DNA of 33,489 nucleotides, taken from a virus. Where the stretch lies: positions 1 through 33,489 of the IMG/VR virus record IMGVR_UViG_3300013126_004901; one strand, written 5' to 3'. Below the pieces are notes generated by a model, which was not told where the DNA came from, made no database searches, and was given only the letters and a program-made list of their open reading frames with translations. Both the position numbers and the translations under genes were made by a program. Below, piece by piece: positions 32,536 to 33,489 of the stretch (positions are counted from its first letter, which is position 1; each line of letters opens with the position of its first letter).

Positions 32536-33489
32536 ATGAGTAGCGTCAGCCTAACCTTTGATGATATATCCCTAATACCACGACTCAGTACAATCAAGAG
32601 CCGGTCGGAAGTACAGCTGCACACCGTACTCGGCTCAGTCCGTCCACTGTGCTTGCGGCTTCCTATTATTAGCGCCCCGATGGATACGGTAAGCAGCCCT
32701 GCACTAGCTGCAGTGCTGAGCGATGCCGGCGGTATTTGCATCCTGCATCGCTATCTGTCTATTGCCGAGCAGGCGACCCAGGTCACAGCTGCTCGGGAGT
32801 TGGCTACCGACAAGCTACGCTTCCAAATCGGCGGCGCAGTCGGAGCGACCGGAGACTTTCTAGAGAGGACTGCTGCCCTAGTAACTGCAGGAGCGAAAGT
32901 AGTATGCGTAGATATGGCGCACGGGCATTCGTATGCGGCCAGAGACGCAATTAAGGCCATTCGAGCAGCTTACCCCGATCTGCATATTATGGCGGGCAAT
33001 ATTGCGACTGCCGAAGCATACAATGATTTGGTTGCATGGGGGGCCGACTCCCTGCGTGTTTCTATTGGTAGCGGCTCCTGCTGTGAAACCAGGGTCAATA
33101 CAGGGCATGGAGTGCCGGCACTCCACAGCGTTATGGATGTCGTGCAAAATGCTTATACCGGTGGTACAAATGCTAACGGCAGGCCGATATATCCTGCAGG
33201 CATTATTCTTGATGGGGGCATCAGGAATCCTGGCGATATCGTGAAGGCTCTTGCTGTTGGTGCGCAGGCCGTCATGATGGGCAGCATGTTTGCTGGAACA
33301 GACGAGTCGCCCGGTCGCCGCATTATTGTAGACGGCGTTGAAAAAGTTGTATTCCGAGGCATGGCCAGCCCAGAGAGCCAGCTTGAGTGGCGGGGATATG
33401 TCGGGAGTGACGAGGGCACATCGCACTATGTCGACCCAAAGGGGCCAGCACAGGCTGTTATCGACAAGGTCGTCAACGGAGTTCGGTCA
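32536..33489 (+). CDS. IMP dehydrogenase / GMP reductase-type enzyme (partial at window end)
   Basis: 318 codons are open to the window edge; the C-terminal tail lies outside. GGAG 5 bases before the ATG. Visible landmarks: [10 protein letters not shown] (7-16), [10 protein letters not shown] (43-52), the substrate loop GSGSCCETR (178-186) with likely catalytic C183, DGGIR (226-230), [12 protein letters not shown] (249-260) and the flap start FRGM (273-276). The usual CBS-domain insertion between about 90 and 110 is absent: sequence runs directly from [21 protein letters not shown] makes XMP from IMP for guanine nucleotides, GMP reductase the reverse; CBS-less members of both exist. IMPDH looks more likely because of the flap and the GTDESPG. 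It would supply or rebalance GTP/dGTP during replication. Confidence 0.88.
   Translation, partial: MSSVSLTFDDISLIPRLSTIKSRSEVQLHTVLGSVRPLCLRLPIISAPMDTVSSPALAAVLSDAGGICILHRYLSIAEQATQVTAARELATDKLRFQIGGAVGATGDFLERTAALVTAGAKVVCVDMAHGHSYAARDAIKAIRAAYPDLHIMAGNIATAEAYNDLVAWGADSLRVSIGSGSCCETRVNTGHGVPALHSVMDVVQNAYTGGTNANGRPIYPAGIILDGGIRNPGDIVKALAVGAQAVMMGSMFAGTDESPGRRIIVDGVEKVVFRGMASPESQLEWRGYVGSDEGTSHYVDPKGPAQAVIDKVVNGVRS

Noticed and set aside
1-33489. tRNA genes, CRISPR arrays and insertion-sequence ends
   Set aside because: No cloverleaf or GTTCGA-type T-arm in gaps, no regular short repeats with spacers, and no transposase or terminal inverted repeats were seen.

Overview
The window looks like part of a large tailed-phage genome (Caudoviricetes, probably a myovirus-sized or metagenomic genome). 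Genes are tightly packed, with ATGA, GTGA and TAATG stop/start overlaps and strong GGAG-type ribosome sites. There are long fibre genes and a GH24 lysozyme, and many enzymes of the kind large phages carry (DNA ligase, Lon, GroEL, peptide deformylase, TMP kinase, RNase HII, IMP dehydrogenase-like). There are no ribosomal, rRNA or tRNA genes. Base composition is roughly balanced, with two clear exceptions: an almost pure G/C block at 1154-1236 and a GC-richer fibre module at 19488-21669. The host cannot be named from the sequence.

Layout. (1) 1-3196, plus strand: the end of one gene, two unknown genes, the G/C block, an ATP-dependent DNA ligase, an endolysin and a small unknown protein, closed by a hairpin terminator that overlaps the last stop codon. 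(2) 3219-5738: a monocistronic full-length Lon protease with its own candidate promoter and a GAAA-loop terminator. (3) 5785-9880: TMP kinase, an unknown gene, peptide deformylase, two small unknown genes and an unusual GroEL, then a GCAA-loop terminator. (4) 9880-11657: a good -35/-10 promoter, a cysteine-desulfurase-like PLP enzyme and a coiled-coil, Ala-rich protein, then a strong terminator. (5) 11671-19325, minus strand: three fibre/spike genes and a 35-residue proline-rich peptide. (6) 19488-21669, plus strand: three coupled paralogous genes, probably fibre-tip or adhesin proteins. (7) 21767-22373, minus strand: the decayed remains of a peptidase-C45/acyltransferase-like gene. (8) 22453-25222: RNase HII, a divergent family-A/TV-Pol-like polymerase, and about 380 bases of non-coding DNA with hairpins, a T13 run and a pyrimidine-rich repeat tract. 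(9) 25223-32034: a glycan or sugar module (several glycosyltransferase-like genes, an FAD oxidoreductase, an SDR epimerase, a TIM-barrel isomerase) with two broken glycosyltransferase genes inside it. (10) 32102-33489: a small phage protein, a terminator, and an IMPDH/GMP-reductase-type enzyme that runs off the window.

How the genes may work together. Lon, GroEL and deformylase form a phage-encoded proteostasis set. Ligase, RNase HII, the polymerase, TMP kinase and the IMPDH-like enzyme serve DNA replication and nucleotide supply. The fibre genes and the sugar module concern the virion surface or modification of the host surface.

The most notable items are the polymerase at 23109-24839 beside an RNase HII with a changed GRG motif, the GroEL with altered GroES-contact positions and an apical insertion but no GroES nearby, the phage cysteine desulfurase, the 57-base uninterrupted G/C run, and the tandem fibre-tip paralogues. 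All functional statements come from reading motifs by eye; no database search was run.
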